From Shewanella donghaensis (GTDB lineage Bacteria > Pseudomonadota > Gammaproteobacteria > Enterobacterales > Shewanellaceae), in assembly GCF_007567505.1 (NCBI RefSeq), contig NZ_CP041783.1, positions 2,232,001 to 2,296,000 on the forward strand: DNA of 64,000 nt, given 5' to 3'. Both the position numbers and the translations under genes were made by a program. A model generated the notes under the pieces. That model was not told the DNA's origin. It was given only the letters and a program-made list of their open reading frames with translations, and did no database searches. Shown in pieces: positions 1 to 11,886 of this stretch. The number at the start of each line of letters is the position of its first letter. Position 1 is the stretch's first letter.

Positions 1-37
1 AAAAACTTTGATCGGCGCATTTTTAAGGTAGCAAAAT

Positions 38-1429
38 ATGAATCAATTGGATGTCCTAAATCCTTCAACGGGTGAAGTCATTGGTCAAGTTGCATTTTCT
101 AATTGGGATCAATTAGATCAATACTTGCAGCAAGCTCACGAAACTTTTGCAGACAAGTCACAACGCACACCCGCACATGAACGTACTGCGATACTTAAAC
201 GTTGCGCTCAATTGATGAAAGAGCAACAAGATGATTTCGCCATGCTTATTGCAACCGAAGGCGGTAAACCGCTAAAAGATGCATATGTTGAAGTGATACG
301 AGCCATTGATGGTGTTGAATTATGTGCCAATGAACTACACAATCTCAAAGGTGAGCAAATCCCTATGGATCTCACTGCCGCAGGCGCAGGTCGAATGGCA
401 TTTACTTATCGTGAACCTATTGGACCAGTGGTCGCCGTATCGGCATTTAATCATCCATTAAACTTGATAGTGCATCAGGTAGCACCTGCTATTGCCGTTA
501 ACTGCCCTATTCTAATTAAGCCTGCCAACGATACCCCATTAAGTGCACAAAAATTTGTTGAGCTACTTTACCAGGCCGGACTAGATCAAAAATGGTGTCG
601 TTTTTTTGTTGCTGAAAATGAAGATACTGAGCGAGTAGTAACCGATCCTAGAACCGCATTTTTCTCGTTTATTGGTTCATCAAAAGTGGGCTGGTATTTA
701 CGCAGTCAATTAGCACCCGGAACACGATGCGCCTTAGAGCATGGCGGCGCCGCACCGGTCATTATTGATGACACTGTTGACATTGATGCTATTTTACCCG
801 CAATTGTAAAAGGAGGCTTTTACCACTCTGGTCAAGTTTGCGTATCAGTACAGCGCATATATATTACCAACAATACCATTGATGTTTTTGCAAAGAAGCT
901 TGTTGAGCAAGTGAATCTATTAGTGGTTGGTGACGCGAGAGAGGCGGATACAGAATGTGGTCCATTGATTCGACCAGCAGAATGCCAAAGAGTGGCGGAT
1001 TGGGTTGATGAAGCAAGAAACGCAGGCGCACAGATATTAACTGGCGGTAAAAAACTATCACAAACCCACTATGAACCCACAGTGATATTAAACCCAAATG
1101 ACGACTTGAAAGTATCAGCAATGGAAATATTTGGTCCAGTAGTGTGCTTATATGGTGTTGATAACCTTAAGTCAGCTTATAAACGGGCAAATAACGTCCC
1201 TTACTCTTTCCAAGCTTCTGTCTTTAGTAATTCGTTAGAAACTGTTTTACATGCCCAACATGAGCTAGACGCGTCTACAGTATTAATCAACGACCATACT
1301 GCCTTTAGGGTCGACTGGATGCCATTTGCAGGTCGAAAGCAATCAGGTTATGGCGTCGGTGGAATACCATACACAATGCGAGATTTAACCGAAGAAAAAA
1401 TGGTAATCATGAAGTTACCGACAAGCTAA
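38..1429 (+). CDS. NAD(P)-dependent aldehyde dehydrogenase
   Basis: Aldehyde dehydrogenase superfamily enzyme of 463 residues that oxidises an aldehyde to the acid (or acyl product) with NAD(P)+. The family's key residues are in place: Asn138 in FNHP, Lys161 in IKPAN, Glu234 and the nucleophile Cys268 in SGQVC. The usual ELGG motif around the glutamate is EHGG here, as in lactaldehyde/glyceraldehyde-type members, so the substrate is uncertain. The length is slightly below the usual 475-500. The ATG follows AAGG at about 26-29. No downstream partner is present: the next 480 bases hold debris and then an unrelated minus-strand gene. Confidence 0.9.
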   Translation: MNQLDVLNPSTGEVIGQVAFSNWDQLDQYLQQAHETFADKSQRTPAHERTAILKRCAQLMKEQQDDFAMLIATEGGKPLKDAYVEVIRAIDGVELCANELHNLKGEQIPMDLTAAGAGRMAFTYREPIGPVVAVSAFNHPLNLIVHQVAPAIAVNCPILIKPANDTPLSAQKFVELLYQAGLDQKWCRFFVAENEDTERVVTDPRTAFFSFIGSSKVGWYLRSQLAPGTRCALEHGGAAPVIIDDTVDIDAILPAIVKGGFYHSGQVCVSVQRIYITNNTIDVFAKKLVEQVNLLVVGDAREADTECGPLIRPAECQRVADWVDEARNAGAQILTGGKKLSQTHYEPTVILNPNDDLKVSAMEIFGPVVCLYGVDNLKSAYKRANNVPYSFQASVFSNSLETVLHAQHELDASTVLINDHTAFRVDWMPFAGRKQSGYGVGGIPYTMRDLTEEKMVIMKLPTS

Positions 1430-1478
1430 AGACGATATTTAGATTCTAGAAACTTGTGAAATCAAATTTAAAAACATA

Positions 1479-1510
1479 AAAAGCCGATAATGATGACATT
1501 GTCGGCTTCT
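1479..1510 (-). terminator. Rho-independent terminator
   Basis: Stem AAGCCGAYAATG/CATTGTCGGCTT with a short loop. The minus-strand exit is T-rich (plus-strand A-runs at 1471-1480), whereas the plus side has only a poor T tract. It fits best as the terminator of the lost minus-strand receptor gene ending at 1528, and may also stop the aldehyde dehydrogenase transcript. Confidence 0.65.
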
Positions 1511-1527
1511 TGATATAGCTTATTTAA

Positions 1528-1620
1528 TCAAAGATTAAAACGAGTAGCTAATATGTAAGTACGTCCCCGCACTTCATAATCGTAAGGAATATCTGAATTA
1601 CGTAGTGTTGATAGTAAACT
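1528..1620 (-). pseudogene. C-terminal remnant of a TonB-dependent receptor
   Basis: Read on the minus strand, this stretch gives an open 30-codon tail ending in a stop at 1528-1530. Its residues include PYDYEVRGRTYILATRFNL, the kind of final beta-strand that closes TonB-dependent outer-membrane receptors: alternating aromatic residues, ending in Phe plus one or two residues. A terminator lies just beyond the stop. Upstream, the frame meets a stop at 1621-1623 and nothing receptor-like continues, so the roughly 2 kb body of the gene is missing. The family call comes from the short tail motif; the deletion is inferred. Confidence 0.6.
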
Positions 1621-1661
1621 TCATCCGTTAAGCAAGTACTTGACTCAGTTGTCTCTTCGAC

Positions 1662-1688
1662 TGTAGTGGTCAACTAAAATTGGCCACT
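1662..1688. repeat. Hairpin resembling an insertion-sequence end
   Basis: Imperfect inverted repeat AGTGGTCAA-ctaaaa-TTGGCCACT (one mismatch), preceded by TGT. It lies exactly where the receptor remnant loses homology and before the methyltransferase-HNH gene. TGT-started termini of this kind are common in transposons, but no transposase or matching partner end is visible here, so this is only a possible solo end. Confidence 0.25.
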
Positions 1689-1799
1689 CTAAAACCCAAG
1701 TTCCCATATTGGTAAAACAGGAACAAGCAAACCCTACCCAATGGGCCTTTCTAAAGCCAACCCCCAAAACATGATATATCAGAAAAAAGGAACTTACCC

Positions 1800-1895
1800 A
1801 TGCCTGAAATTCAAACTGTAAAAGATCGTGATACGGTTAAACTCATTAATTTCTTACTTGGGAAATGGCTTAACCAACACCTTGCTTCACTGTGA
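1800..1895 (+). CDS. Short ORF of unknown meaning (31 codons)
   Basis: An ATG preceded by AAAAAGGAAC (1785-1794) opens a 31-residue frame starting MPEIQTVKDRDTVKLINFLL and closing with TGA. The ribosome-binding site is plausible and the peptide is of ordinary composition, so it may be the beginning of a truncated gene, cut where the neighbouring minus-strand gene now ends at 1917. No family is recognised, and it could equally be chance. Confidence 0.2.
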   Translation: MPEIQTVKDRDTVKLINFLLGKWLNQHLASL

Positions 1896-1916
1896 CATAT
1901 TGGTGTTAATCTAGCC

Positions 1917-3626
1917 CTACCATTCTGAAACTAACAAACGGCTCCTGACTCCCCTAATCTGCAAGCCCATAGCTTCAAATACTTCTTCAAAATCATTGCA
2001 CTGAGCTGGCACGTTAGGTAAAGAGAATGTCGCTTCAGTGAAAAATCGCTGCTGATGCAAAGGATCACTCTCCCATGCTATCTGCCACCATTCCAAGATT
2101 CGCTCTTTAGAGTCAAACAATCGCTTAGCTTTTGGTACCCGATCACTTTTACTTCGATTTTCATTTGATGTTGCAGGTAATAGGTTCCATTTGTCATTAT
2201 TTGGCCAGTAAGCAAATGGGAGGCAATGATCCACATCGTACAGGCTCTTTAATACCGTATTGCTCCAGGCCCTATGGATAACAGTGCCCTCAGCCTGTAG
2301 CTCATCCACACGCTTGCGAACGTATCGAGTATCACGAGATGAATCAATCCACACGAGGCAGTCATGATATGACTGTAGAGAGATATTTCTGTCTTGATTA
2401 AGCTTAAAGCGCTGCATTTCTTTAACCCACTGGTTTACCACCAACGGTTCTATCCAGGAGTGATAAAGCCTAAAGCAACCCCATAGCTTTTCATCCAAAA
2501 TGAATTGACCAAACCCTGTAAAAAATTCACTATCTAAAATTATGGCATCTGAGTATTTTCTACGCTTTTCTGCTGCTTGGATTTCAAACAACTTGTTTTG
2601 TTTATCGCCCTGATAGATAAAAGTAACTGGCCCTGCTTTTATCGTACTTATCGTATGAGTAAATAATTTTTGAATAGCTTTAGCTTCTTCCCCGACATAG
2701 AGTGCACCAATAGAAAAGTCATCGGCTGATAGGTGTTTAAGCTTATTCCAACCATCGTCTTTCACAAAACCCAACCCTTTCGTTGCATTCGAGTTCTGCT
2801 GAATTCCGTGCCCCTCAATATCGACATCAATAAGGCGCTTGAACTGACGAACCCAATATAGAGCAACTAAACCCGCTGAAAGTGCGATTTTACCATCACT
2901 ACGGTCTAACACAGCCCCAGAGTGAGCATCGGCAATACGAATTAACGTTCTCAATAGGGCAAGCTTATAAGTCGCCGATTTACTGTCGTTAACAATAATT
3001 CGACGAACAGTGTTAAGGTTACCGGAACCATCATCAGGCAAATTCAATACAACAGTCTGCCAAGACACATCTGCACGTTGAAGATTATCTTCACTACCCG
3101 ATACTAATTGAAGCTGCAATGCGTGATCTTTTGAAAGTTTTTCTAGCTCTTCAACCGAGACAGAAAAGCCTTGTCGGCCATCAGTAAACTCTCCATGACG
3201 CAAGCTAATGACTAATTTACCATTTGGGGATAATAGATTTGAAAGTTTACGAAATGCTCTTTCACGTAATGAAGGAGCTAAATGCATCCACACTGCACTT
3301 ACAAGTATTAAGTCAAAACGCATTCCTAAGCTTTGCACGTTTTTAAGAACTGGAAGTGAATCATTAAGCCAAGTGACTTCTGGGCCTGTACTTTGCAGCC
3401 CAATTTGACGCAATGCATCATTTGGCTCTACAGCGATGACCTCACAACCTTGGTCATTCATCCACTTAGCATCACGCCCAGAACCAGCACCAATGTCTAA
3501 AACATTAGATCCAGATTCTGGCCAATATAACTTCCACGATTGGTGTACAGACTTAAAATCAAGACCATTATATTGTTCAGCGAGCTCTATAGCATTCTGA
3601 CTATAAAAAAGAGAGGTTGAGTTCAT
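1917..3626 (-). CDS. Fusion of class I SAM methyltransferase and HNH endonuclease
   Basis: 569 residues. The N-terminal third (about 35-195) is a Rossmann methyltransferase: motif I DIGAGSG at 44-50, an acidic VEPN after strand 2 (66-69), FDLILVSAVW around 104-113 and the late LLSPNGKLVIS at 131-141. It lacks the (D/N)PP(Y/F) motif of DNA amino-methyltransferases and looks like the small-molecule/protein/RNA type. A helical middle region (about 205-350) leads to a C-terminal HNH nuclease with DVDH at 464-467, WNLLP at 480-484 and NRSKSD at 490-495, a good match to the DH...N...N/K pattern. The gene is alone, sits in a disturbed region next to tRNA-Trp and has an inverted repeat at its promoter. 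A single-protein defence or modification-dependent nuclease is an inference; the substrates of both halves are unknown. Confidence 0.75.
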   Translation of the reverse strand: MNSTSLFYSQNAIELAEQYNGLDFKSVHQSWKLYWPESGSNVLDIGAGSGRDAKWMNDQGCEVIAVEPNDALRQIGLQSTGPEVTWLNDSLPVLKNVQSLGMRFDLILVSAVWMHLAPSLRERAFRKLSNLLSPNGKLVISLRHGEFTDGRQGFSVSVEELEKLSKDHALQLQLVSGSEDNLQRADVSWQTVVLNLPDDGSGNLNTVRRIIVNDSKSATYKLALLRTLIRIADAHSGAVLDRSDGKIALSAGLVALYWVRQFKRLIDVDIEGHGIQQNSNATKGLGFVKDDGWNKLKHLSADDFSIGALYVGEEAKAIQKLFTHTISTIKAGPVTFIYQGDKQNKLFEIQAAEKRRKYSDAIILDSEFFTGFGQFILDEKLWGCFRLYHSWIEPLVVNQWVKEMQRFKLNQDRNISLQSYHDCLVWIDSSRDTRYVRKRVDELQAEGTVIHRAWSNTVLKSLYDVDHCLPFAYWPNNDKWNLLPATSNENRSKSDRVPKAKRLFDSKERILEWWQIAWESDPLHQQRFFTEATFSLPNVPAQCNDFEEVFEAMGLQIRGVRSRLLVSEW

Positions 3627-3633
3627 GAAAATG

Positions 3634-3683
3634 CGCCATATGTCCTTGTTAAACCATGATATACGGCTAGGTTACATATGGCG
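3634..3683 (-). promoter_or_regulatory. Inverted repeat upstream of the methyltransferase-HNH gene
   Basis: Perfect 10-base arms CGCCATATGT (3634-3643) and ACATATGGCG (3674-3683) with a 30-base spacer, ending 7 bases from the ATG of the minus-strand gene. Each arm contains the palindrome CATATG, and the spacer has a further AACC...GGTT pair. It could be an operator or a leader hairpin covering the ribosome-binding region. The role is inferred. Confidence 0.4.
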
Positions 3684-4080
3684 ATAACTTAGTAAAGAAC
3701 TGTGATTTATTTTTGTTCTAAGTCTAAGTGCTCAATAAGTTATTAATAATGGAAGGTTAGGTCGATCGAGGATAATTTTCTAAAATAAAACTGACAAAAG
3801 CGGTGTGGACCTCCCTGCTTAGTAATACTTACGAATAGGTAGATTCTAATTTATTAATGTAAAGAGTCTTCCCAAGCTAACTATCTAGTTTCGATTATCG
3901 TTATTAATGCTGAAAATATTTTTACACTAGGTGTTAGTACTAAACTATCAATAGAAAGATTGGCTGCCTCTAAAAAGCTATTGTCACCGTTTGGTCACCG
4001 AATAGAAAATACTGAAAAATATGAGTATGAGTTTAAAAGTGATTTGAAGATGGGGAAATTAATAAAAGCCAGAAAAGACA
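3684..4080. other. Intergenic stretch without recognised genes
   Basis: About 400 AT-rich bases between the fusion gene and tRNA-Trp. An open frame begins near 3960 but runs straight through the tRNA-Trp gene and is not credible. No repeat of the tRNA 3' end was seen here or near 1.6-1.9 kb that would mark an integration site. Confidence 0.5.
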
Positions 4081-4106
4081 AAGGCCTAGCATTTCTGCTA
4101 GGCCTT
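4081..4106 (-). terminator. Terminator of tRNA-Trp
   Basis: Perfect 11-bp stem AAGGCCTAGCA/TGCTAGGCCTT with a 4-base loop, immediately after the tRNA 3' end on the minus strand. The exit is moderately T-rich. Confidence 0.8.
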
Positions 4107-4113
4107 CTAAATT

Positions 4114-4190
4114 TGGCAGGGGTAGCAAGACTCGAACTCGCAACCATCGGTTTTGGAGACCGCTGTTCTACCAATTGGAACTATACCCCT
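4114..4190 (-). tRNA. tRNA-Trp (anticodon CCA)
   Basis: A 77-nt cloverleaf with encoded CCA. The acceptor stem AGGGGTA/TACCCCT is perfect, the D stem is GTTC/GAAC, the anticodon loop CTCCAAA reads UGG, and the T arm contains TTCGAGT. The anticodon stem GCGGT/ACCGA leaves its outermost pair (27-43) as G-A, a mismatch. It is not part of the adjacent rRNA transcript: a terminator and about 780 bases separate it from tRNA-Asp, and it has its own promoter. Confidence 0.95.
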
Positions 4191-4203
4191 GTTGACGGAA
4201 TGC

Positions 4204-4232
4204 ATTATGCTAAAACCACTGCGAAAGGTAAA
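4204..4232 (-). promoter_or_regulatory. Promoter of tRNA-Trp
   Basis: On the minus strand TTTACC (4227-4232), a 17-base spacer and CATAAT (4204-4209) lie 13 bases upstream of the mature tRNA 5' end. That is the right distance for a start just before the tRNA, which supports independent transcription of this gene. Confidence 0.55.
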
Positions 4233-4370
4233 GCATTATTTATCACAAACGTACTGACTGTGGGTTTTTCAGCCAAATTAAGTGATTTATAATCTACTTT
4301 CCAATTTTAGCAATGTACACAAAACTGATATACGGTATCTACATGAAATAGGATCACATTATCTAGTTAA

Positions 4371-4386
4371 GCAGTTACGTAACTGC
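4371..4386. repeat. 16-bp perfect palindrome
   Basis: GCAGTTACGTAACTGC lies in the gene-poor spacer between tRNA-Trp and tRNA-Asp. No adjacent gene explains it; it may be a remnant operator or chance. Confidence 0.3.
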
Positions 4387-4499
4387 ACCTAAAGAGACTT
4401 ACAAATAACTTGCTTGGCTACAAGCACCACAATTACCTATCGCAACGAATAGTCACTTATGAACACTTACAAGTTGTGTGAACTGCATTTAGGGTTTAG

Positions 4500-4691
4500 C
4501 TCTTCGCCAGTTTAGAACTAAAGTCTTTAATAGGTCATAACGGCCTGGTTGAAGTGGCTTTAGATATCGTTAAACCTGACGCTTCAAGTATGAAGAATGA
4601 ATACTGGCCTGCTCGCTATAATAATACTGAAAAACCTCAATACTACATTCATTCTAAGCACAACATTAAGATAGAGAAATTAGAAAAATGA
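4500..4691 (+). pseudogene. Coding-like remnant between tRNA-Trp and tRNA-Asp
   Basis: An open frame without a start codon at its beginning (a stop just precedes it at 4497-4499) encodes about 63 residues, including GHNGLVEVALDIVKPDASSM and NEYWPARYNNTEKPQYYIHS, and ends in TGA at 4689-4691. The composition (Trp, Pro, Tyr and Asp, Lys well mixed) looks like real protein rather than random AT-rich translation. I do not recognise the family. It is most simply the 3' end of a gene whose front is gone, which fits insertion and decay between the two tRNA genes. The flanking 4191-4499 and 4692-4930 show nothing else beyond the promoter and the palindrome. Confidence 0.35.
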
Positions 4692-4930
4692 GAAATCGGT
4701 TACGAATGTACGATTTAACGCAAATGAAAGCTGAGATAACTATTTAAAGCAGTGAGTAACACCGCCAAATTGAACTATGAACGCTCAAATTAGTAATTTT
4801 AAAATGCTTCAGAGTAATTTAATTAATCTCAAGAACCAAAAGCTATATCTTCGCTGCTGAAACCTTAAGAAATGTTTAATATTCAAACTAAAGATTACCA
4901 TTAAGTGAACATATTTATTCGACACAACGA

Positions 4931-4960
4931 AAAAAGCCTCATCTTTCGATGAGGCTTTCG
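4931..4960 (-). terminator. Terminator of the rRNA operon
   Basis: Perfect 11-bp stem AAAGCCTCATC/GATGAGGCTTT with a 4-base loop, followed on the minus strand by a T-run. It sits directly behind tRNA-Asp, so the rRNA transcript should end here, before tRNA-Trp. Confidence 0.9.
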
Positions 4961-4969
4961 TCTTTATGT

Positions 4970-5046
4970 TGGCGGAGCGGACGGGACTCGAACCCGCGAC
5001 CCCCGGCGTGACAGGCCGGTATTCTAACCAACTGAACTACCGCTCC
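4970..5046 (-). tRNA. tRNA-Asp (anticodon GTC)
   Basis: A 77-nt cloverleaf with encoded CCA. The acceptor stem GGAGCGG/CCGCTCC is perfect, the anticodon loop CTGTCAC reads GAY codons, and the T arm is GTTCGAGTC. It is the last gene of the rRNA operon, about 110 bases beyond the 5S gene, matching the distal tRNA of E. coli rrnC/rrnH-type operons. Confidence 0.97.
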
Positions 5047-5154
5047 TTTAGTAATTTGCTTGCGCAATATACTAAATTCTTTTTAAGTCGCTAACGTGTC
5101 AAAGTTAGTAGACTTGCTTTATCGTGATAAAGCTACTCTTTCGAGTAAATTAGG

Positions 5155-5273
5155 CGCTTGGCGATGACCTACTTTCACATGGGGAGACCCCACACTATCA
5201 TCGGCGCTATTGCGTTTCACTGCTGAGTTCGGGATGGGATCAGGTGGTACCACAATGCTATTGTCACCAAGCA
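5155..5273 (-). rRNA. rrf: 5S ribosomal RNA
   Basis: About 118 bases between terminal complements GCTTGG...CCAAGC, with the typical 5S core (GGTACCACC and TGAACTCAGCAGTGAAACG read on the minus strand). Ends are approximate by a few bases. Confidence 0.95.
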
Positions 5274-5451
5274 AATTCTTGCTTCATTTACCGCAAACGC
5301 AGTAAATAATAATTCGGAAATCTGATAACTCTTTCGAGATTTTTTTGAGTTCACACCATATTAAGTGCTCTATATTCGTATCTAAGTTCGACTTTTCAGT
5401 CTGTAATAAATCTAGTTACCACAACCACTCAGATAAAACTCATCTGGGTTG

Positions 5452-8345
<2,894 letters not shown>

Positions 8346-8725
8346 CATACAACCCACATCAGTTTCATAAATGAAAACAAGTGTTGTTAAAGCGGGTAGC
8401 CTTAACAGTTATATCGTAACTAGCTGGTTTATTACATAATTTGCATCTCTTTCGAGTACACAAATTCGCCTTAGATTTTTAGAATATTCAAGACACTTAA
8501 TAAAGTGTTTTGAGAACTCAATGTATTATTGAAAAAGGATTAATTTCCCAATAATACGATTTTGTAAATAACACAACGACAGACATCATCATGTTAAATA
8601 CTATCAGCTTTCCAAATTGTTAAAGAACAATGCTAACCGGCTCGCGGCGCATTTCGCTCAACTTCCGAAGAAGTTAACAAGCAATCTGTGTGAACACTCA
8701 ACAAACATTAAGTTAGTCGTATAGG
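8346..8725 (-). other. 16S-23S spacer without tRNA genes
   Basis: 380 bases containing no cloverleaf, unlike operons with tRNA-Glu or tRNA-Ile/Ala in this place. It carries a boxA-type antitermination element TGTTCTTTAACA (minus strand, 8618-8629) and the sequences flanking the rRNAs that are expected to form RNase III processing stems. Confidence 0.75.
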
Positions 8726-10269
<1,544 letters not shown>

Positions 10270-10486
10270 AGTTTTGTTAAAGCAGCCATTCTTATAAATA
10301 AGAACATCGCTTCGGCTCAATGAATTCTGATTTCGATTTAAAGACTCGGAAGAATCTCTAAAACGTTTGTTACATATTGCTATGAACACTCATCGTTACA
10401 TTGAGTAAATAATTTTGATTGCTACCTAAGTAGCAATTTCGATTAACTCAACACCTGTGAGTGTCCACACAGATTTCTTGTTTGAT

Positions 10487-10498
10487 TGTTAAAGAGCG
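10487..10498 (-). promoter_or_regulatory. boxA antitermination site in the rRNA leader
   Basis: The minus strand reads CGCTCTTTAACA, matching the rRNA boxA consensus TGCTCTTTAACA. It lies about 220 bases before the 16S 5' end and downstream of both promoters, as expected for NusB/S10-dependent antitermination. Confidence 0.8.
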
Positions 10499-10557
10499 TT
10501 GGTATCAATCTTTCAGATACCGCCGTTAGACGCTAGGTCGTTGGCTTAGGGATGCGT

Positions 10558-10585
10558 ATTCTACACTTCCCGTTGTGGGCGTCAA
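10558..10585 (-). promoter_or_regulatory. rRNA operon promoter P2
   Basis: Minus-strand TTGACG (10580-10585), 16-base spacer, TAGAAT (10558-10563). It is the nearer of two sigma-70 promoters ahead of the 16S leader. Confidence 0.7.
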
Positions 10586-10704
10586 GTCATTTTTAATGTT
10601 AATTTAAAATGCTTTTCAACCCGTTAATTATGATGATGTAAATCCGTCTTAATTAACGCTAACACGTTGAGCCTATTGGCCTGTCGCCGTGTCAGTGGAT
10701 GCGC

Positions 10705-10732
10705 ATTATAGGCAAATCAAGATTTCGTGCAA
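10705..10732 (-). promoter_or_regulatory. rRNA operon promoter P1
   Basis: Minus-strand TTGCAC (10727-10732), 16-base spacer and a consensus TATAAT (10705-10710), followed by the GC-rich discriminator GCGC typical of stringently controlled rRNA promoters. The upstream bases are A/T-rich and could serve as an UP element. Confidence 0.75.
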
Positions 10733-10981
10733 GGGCTTTTTTATGTTTTTATTACAAAACTCAGTTGAACGAACAAAAGCTAATCAGATCGCACTTAAAA
10801 CCAACAACTATTGGCTTTTAGCTTATGTTTAGGAGTAAAACTCATAGTTGTATCTATCATTTTCATCCTTCTATAAAGCAACAGGAATAAACAAACTCAA
10901 TAAAATGTATTGGTTTTATGCTCTAAATCGCCTATTTTGTTTTAAATAAGGAAAATTGGGATACACCATTTAGGAATATAT

Positions 10982-11431
10982 ATGCTTAGTCTACGTTTGT
11001 TGTGTTTAGTTGGCTGCTTCAGTTTTATTCAATTGGCACAAGCCACTGTAATCTATTCTTGGGTCGATGAAGATGGCGTTAAACATTATAGCCAGCAGCC
11101 TCCAGCTGAAGTGCATTCAGATAAAATTTACAGTGAAGACATTGAACCACCTCAAGTGGGCTATTTACCTGTCTTACCTAATACCTCTTATTCTGCGAGT
11201 TCCAGTAAAACATCAGATGAAGAAAAAAATGCTGCAGCAATCAAAAAAAATGATTCTGAACAAGCGGCCTCCATTTGTAAAAATGCTAAACATAGTTTGA
11301 ATGTACTTTCGACTTATCAAAGGTTGCATCGTAAAGACCCTACAACGGGTGAATCAATACAAGTATCTGAGGTAGAGCGAATTGCGCAGATAGAAAAGAA
11401 TGAAGAACGCATTAAAATGTTTTGTGATTAG
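10982..11431 (+). CDS. DUF4124 domain-containing exported protein
   Basis: 149 residues. The signal peptide (about 1-21, ending LAQA before TVIYSW) is followed by the DUF4124 motif IYSWVDEDGVKHYSQQPP (24-41), a short domain common in periplasmic proteins of Gammaproteobacteria. A low-complexity Ser/Lys linker and a helical C-terminus (100-149) with two cysteines follow. The biochemical function of DUF4124 proteins is unknown. The gene is alone and ends before a strong terminator. Confidence 0.8.
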   Translation: MLSLRLLCLVGCFSFIQLAQATVIYSWVDEDGVKHYSQQPPAEVHSDKIYSEDIEPPQVGYLPVLPNTSYSASSSKTSDEEKNAAAIKKNDSEQAASICKNAKHSLNVLSTYQRLHRKDPTTGESIQVSEVERIAQIEKNEERIKMFCD

Positions 11432-11497
11432 TTATAGTTACTCTCAATATTAGAAAGAGTGTGTCTAGTCCTCAAATAGATTGACAGTGTTTTACAT

Positions 11498-11531
11498 AAT
11501 AAAGGGAGCCATTGGCTCCCTTTATTATTTT
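11498..11531. terminator. Bidirectional terminator
   Basis: Perfect 13-bp stem AATAAAGGGAGCC/GGCTCCCTTTATT with a 3-base loop. It lies between the converging DUF4124 gene and the minus-strand lipoprotein gene and can serve both. Confidence 0.85.
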
Positions 11532-11568
11532 AGTTTTTACAATACTATTTCTCTACTATCATTAACAG

Positions 11569-11886
11569 CTATTGCGCCAAACCAACTGTGTACATCGGAC
11601 TATATTCACCACCATTACAATTCTCGGTTCCTGAACGCCAACCATCTTCAAATGAATCTATACCATTCAAAGTAGTGTCTTTCATCGAATCAACAGATTG
11701 ATTTGAACCTTTTTCAGCAATAGCACTTTCACAACCCCTGTTATAACCAAAATGATAAAGACTGTCATAATCAACATTACCGACAGCAATAACGGCAGGC
11801 TCACTGCTATCATTGTTGGGTGCACTACTACAGCCAGTTATGCTTAAAGCTATGACACAAAGACTTAATACAACTTGTTTTTTCAT
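11569..11886 (-). CDS. Small lipoprotein of unknown function
   Basis: 105 residues starting MKKQVVLSLCVIALSITGCSS, a clear signal peptide with the lipobox ITGC (Cys19). The mature part is acidic and Gly/Asn-rich with a second cysteine pair (VESAIAE...ENCNGG region). No family is recognised. It stands between clpB and the rRNA operon and shares the bidirectional terminator downstream. Confidence 0.65.
   Translation of the reverse strand: MKKQVVLSLCVIALSITGCSSAPNNDSSEPAVIAVGNVDYDSLYHFGYNRGCESAIAEKGSNQSVDSMKDTTLNGIDSFEDGWRSGTENCNGGEYSPMYTVGLAQ

Noticed and set aside
1917..3626. Reading the methyltransferase-HNH protein as an ordinary DNA restriction-modification enzyme
   Set aside because: The methyltransferase half lacks the (D/N)PP(Y/F) motif and the PCQ motif of DNA methyltransferases, so DNA methylation cannot be assumed.
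3960..4292. Open reading frame of 110 codons on the plus strand
   Set aside because: It runs across the complete tRNA-Trp gene and its terminator and promoter; its middle is the translated complement of the tRNA.
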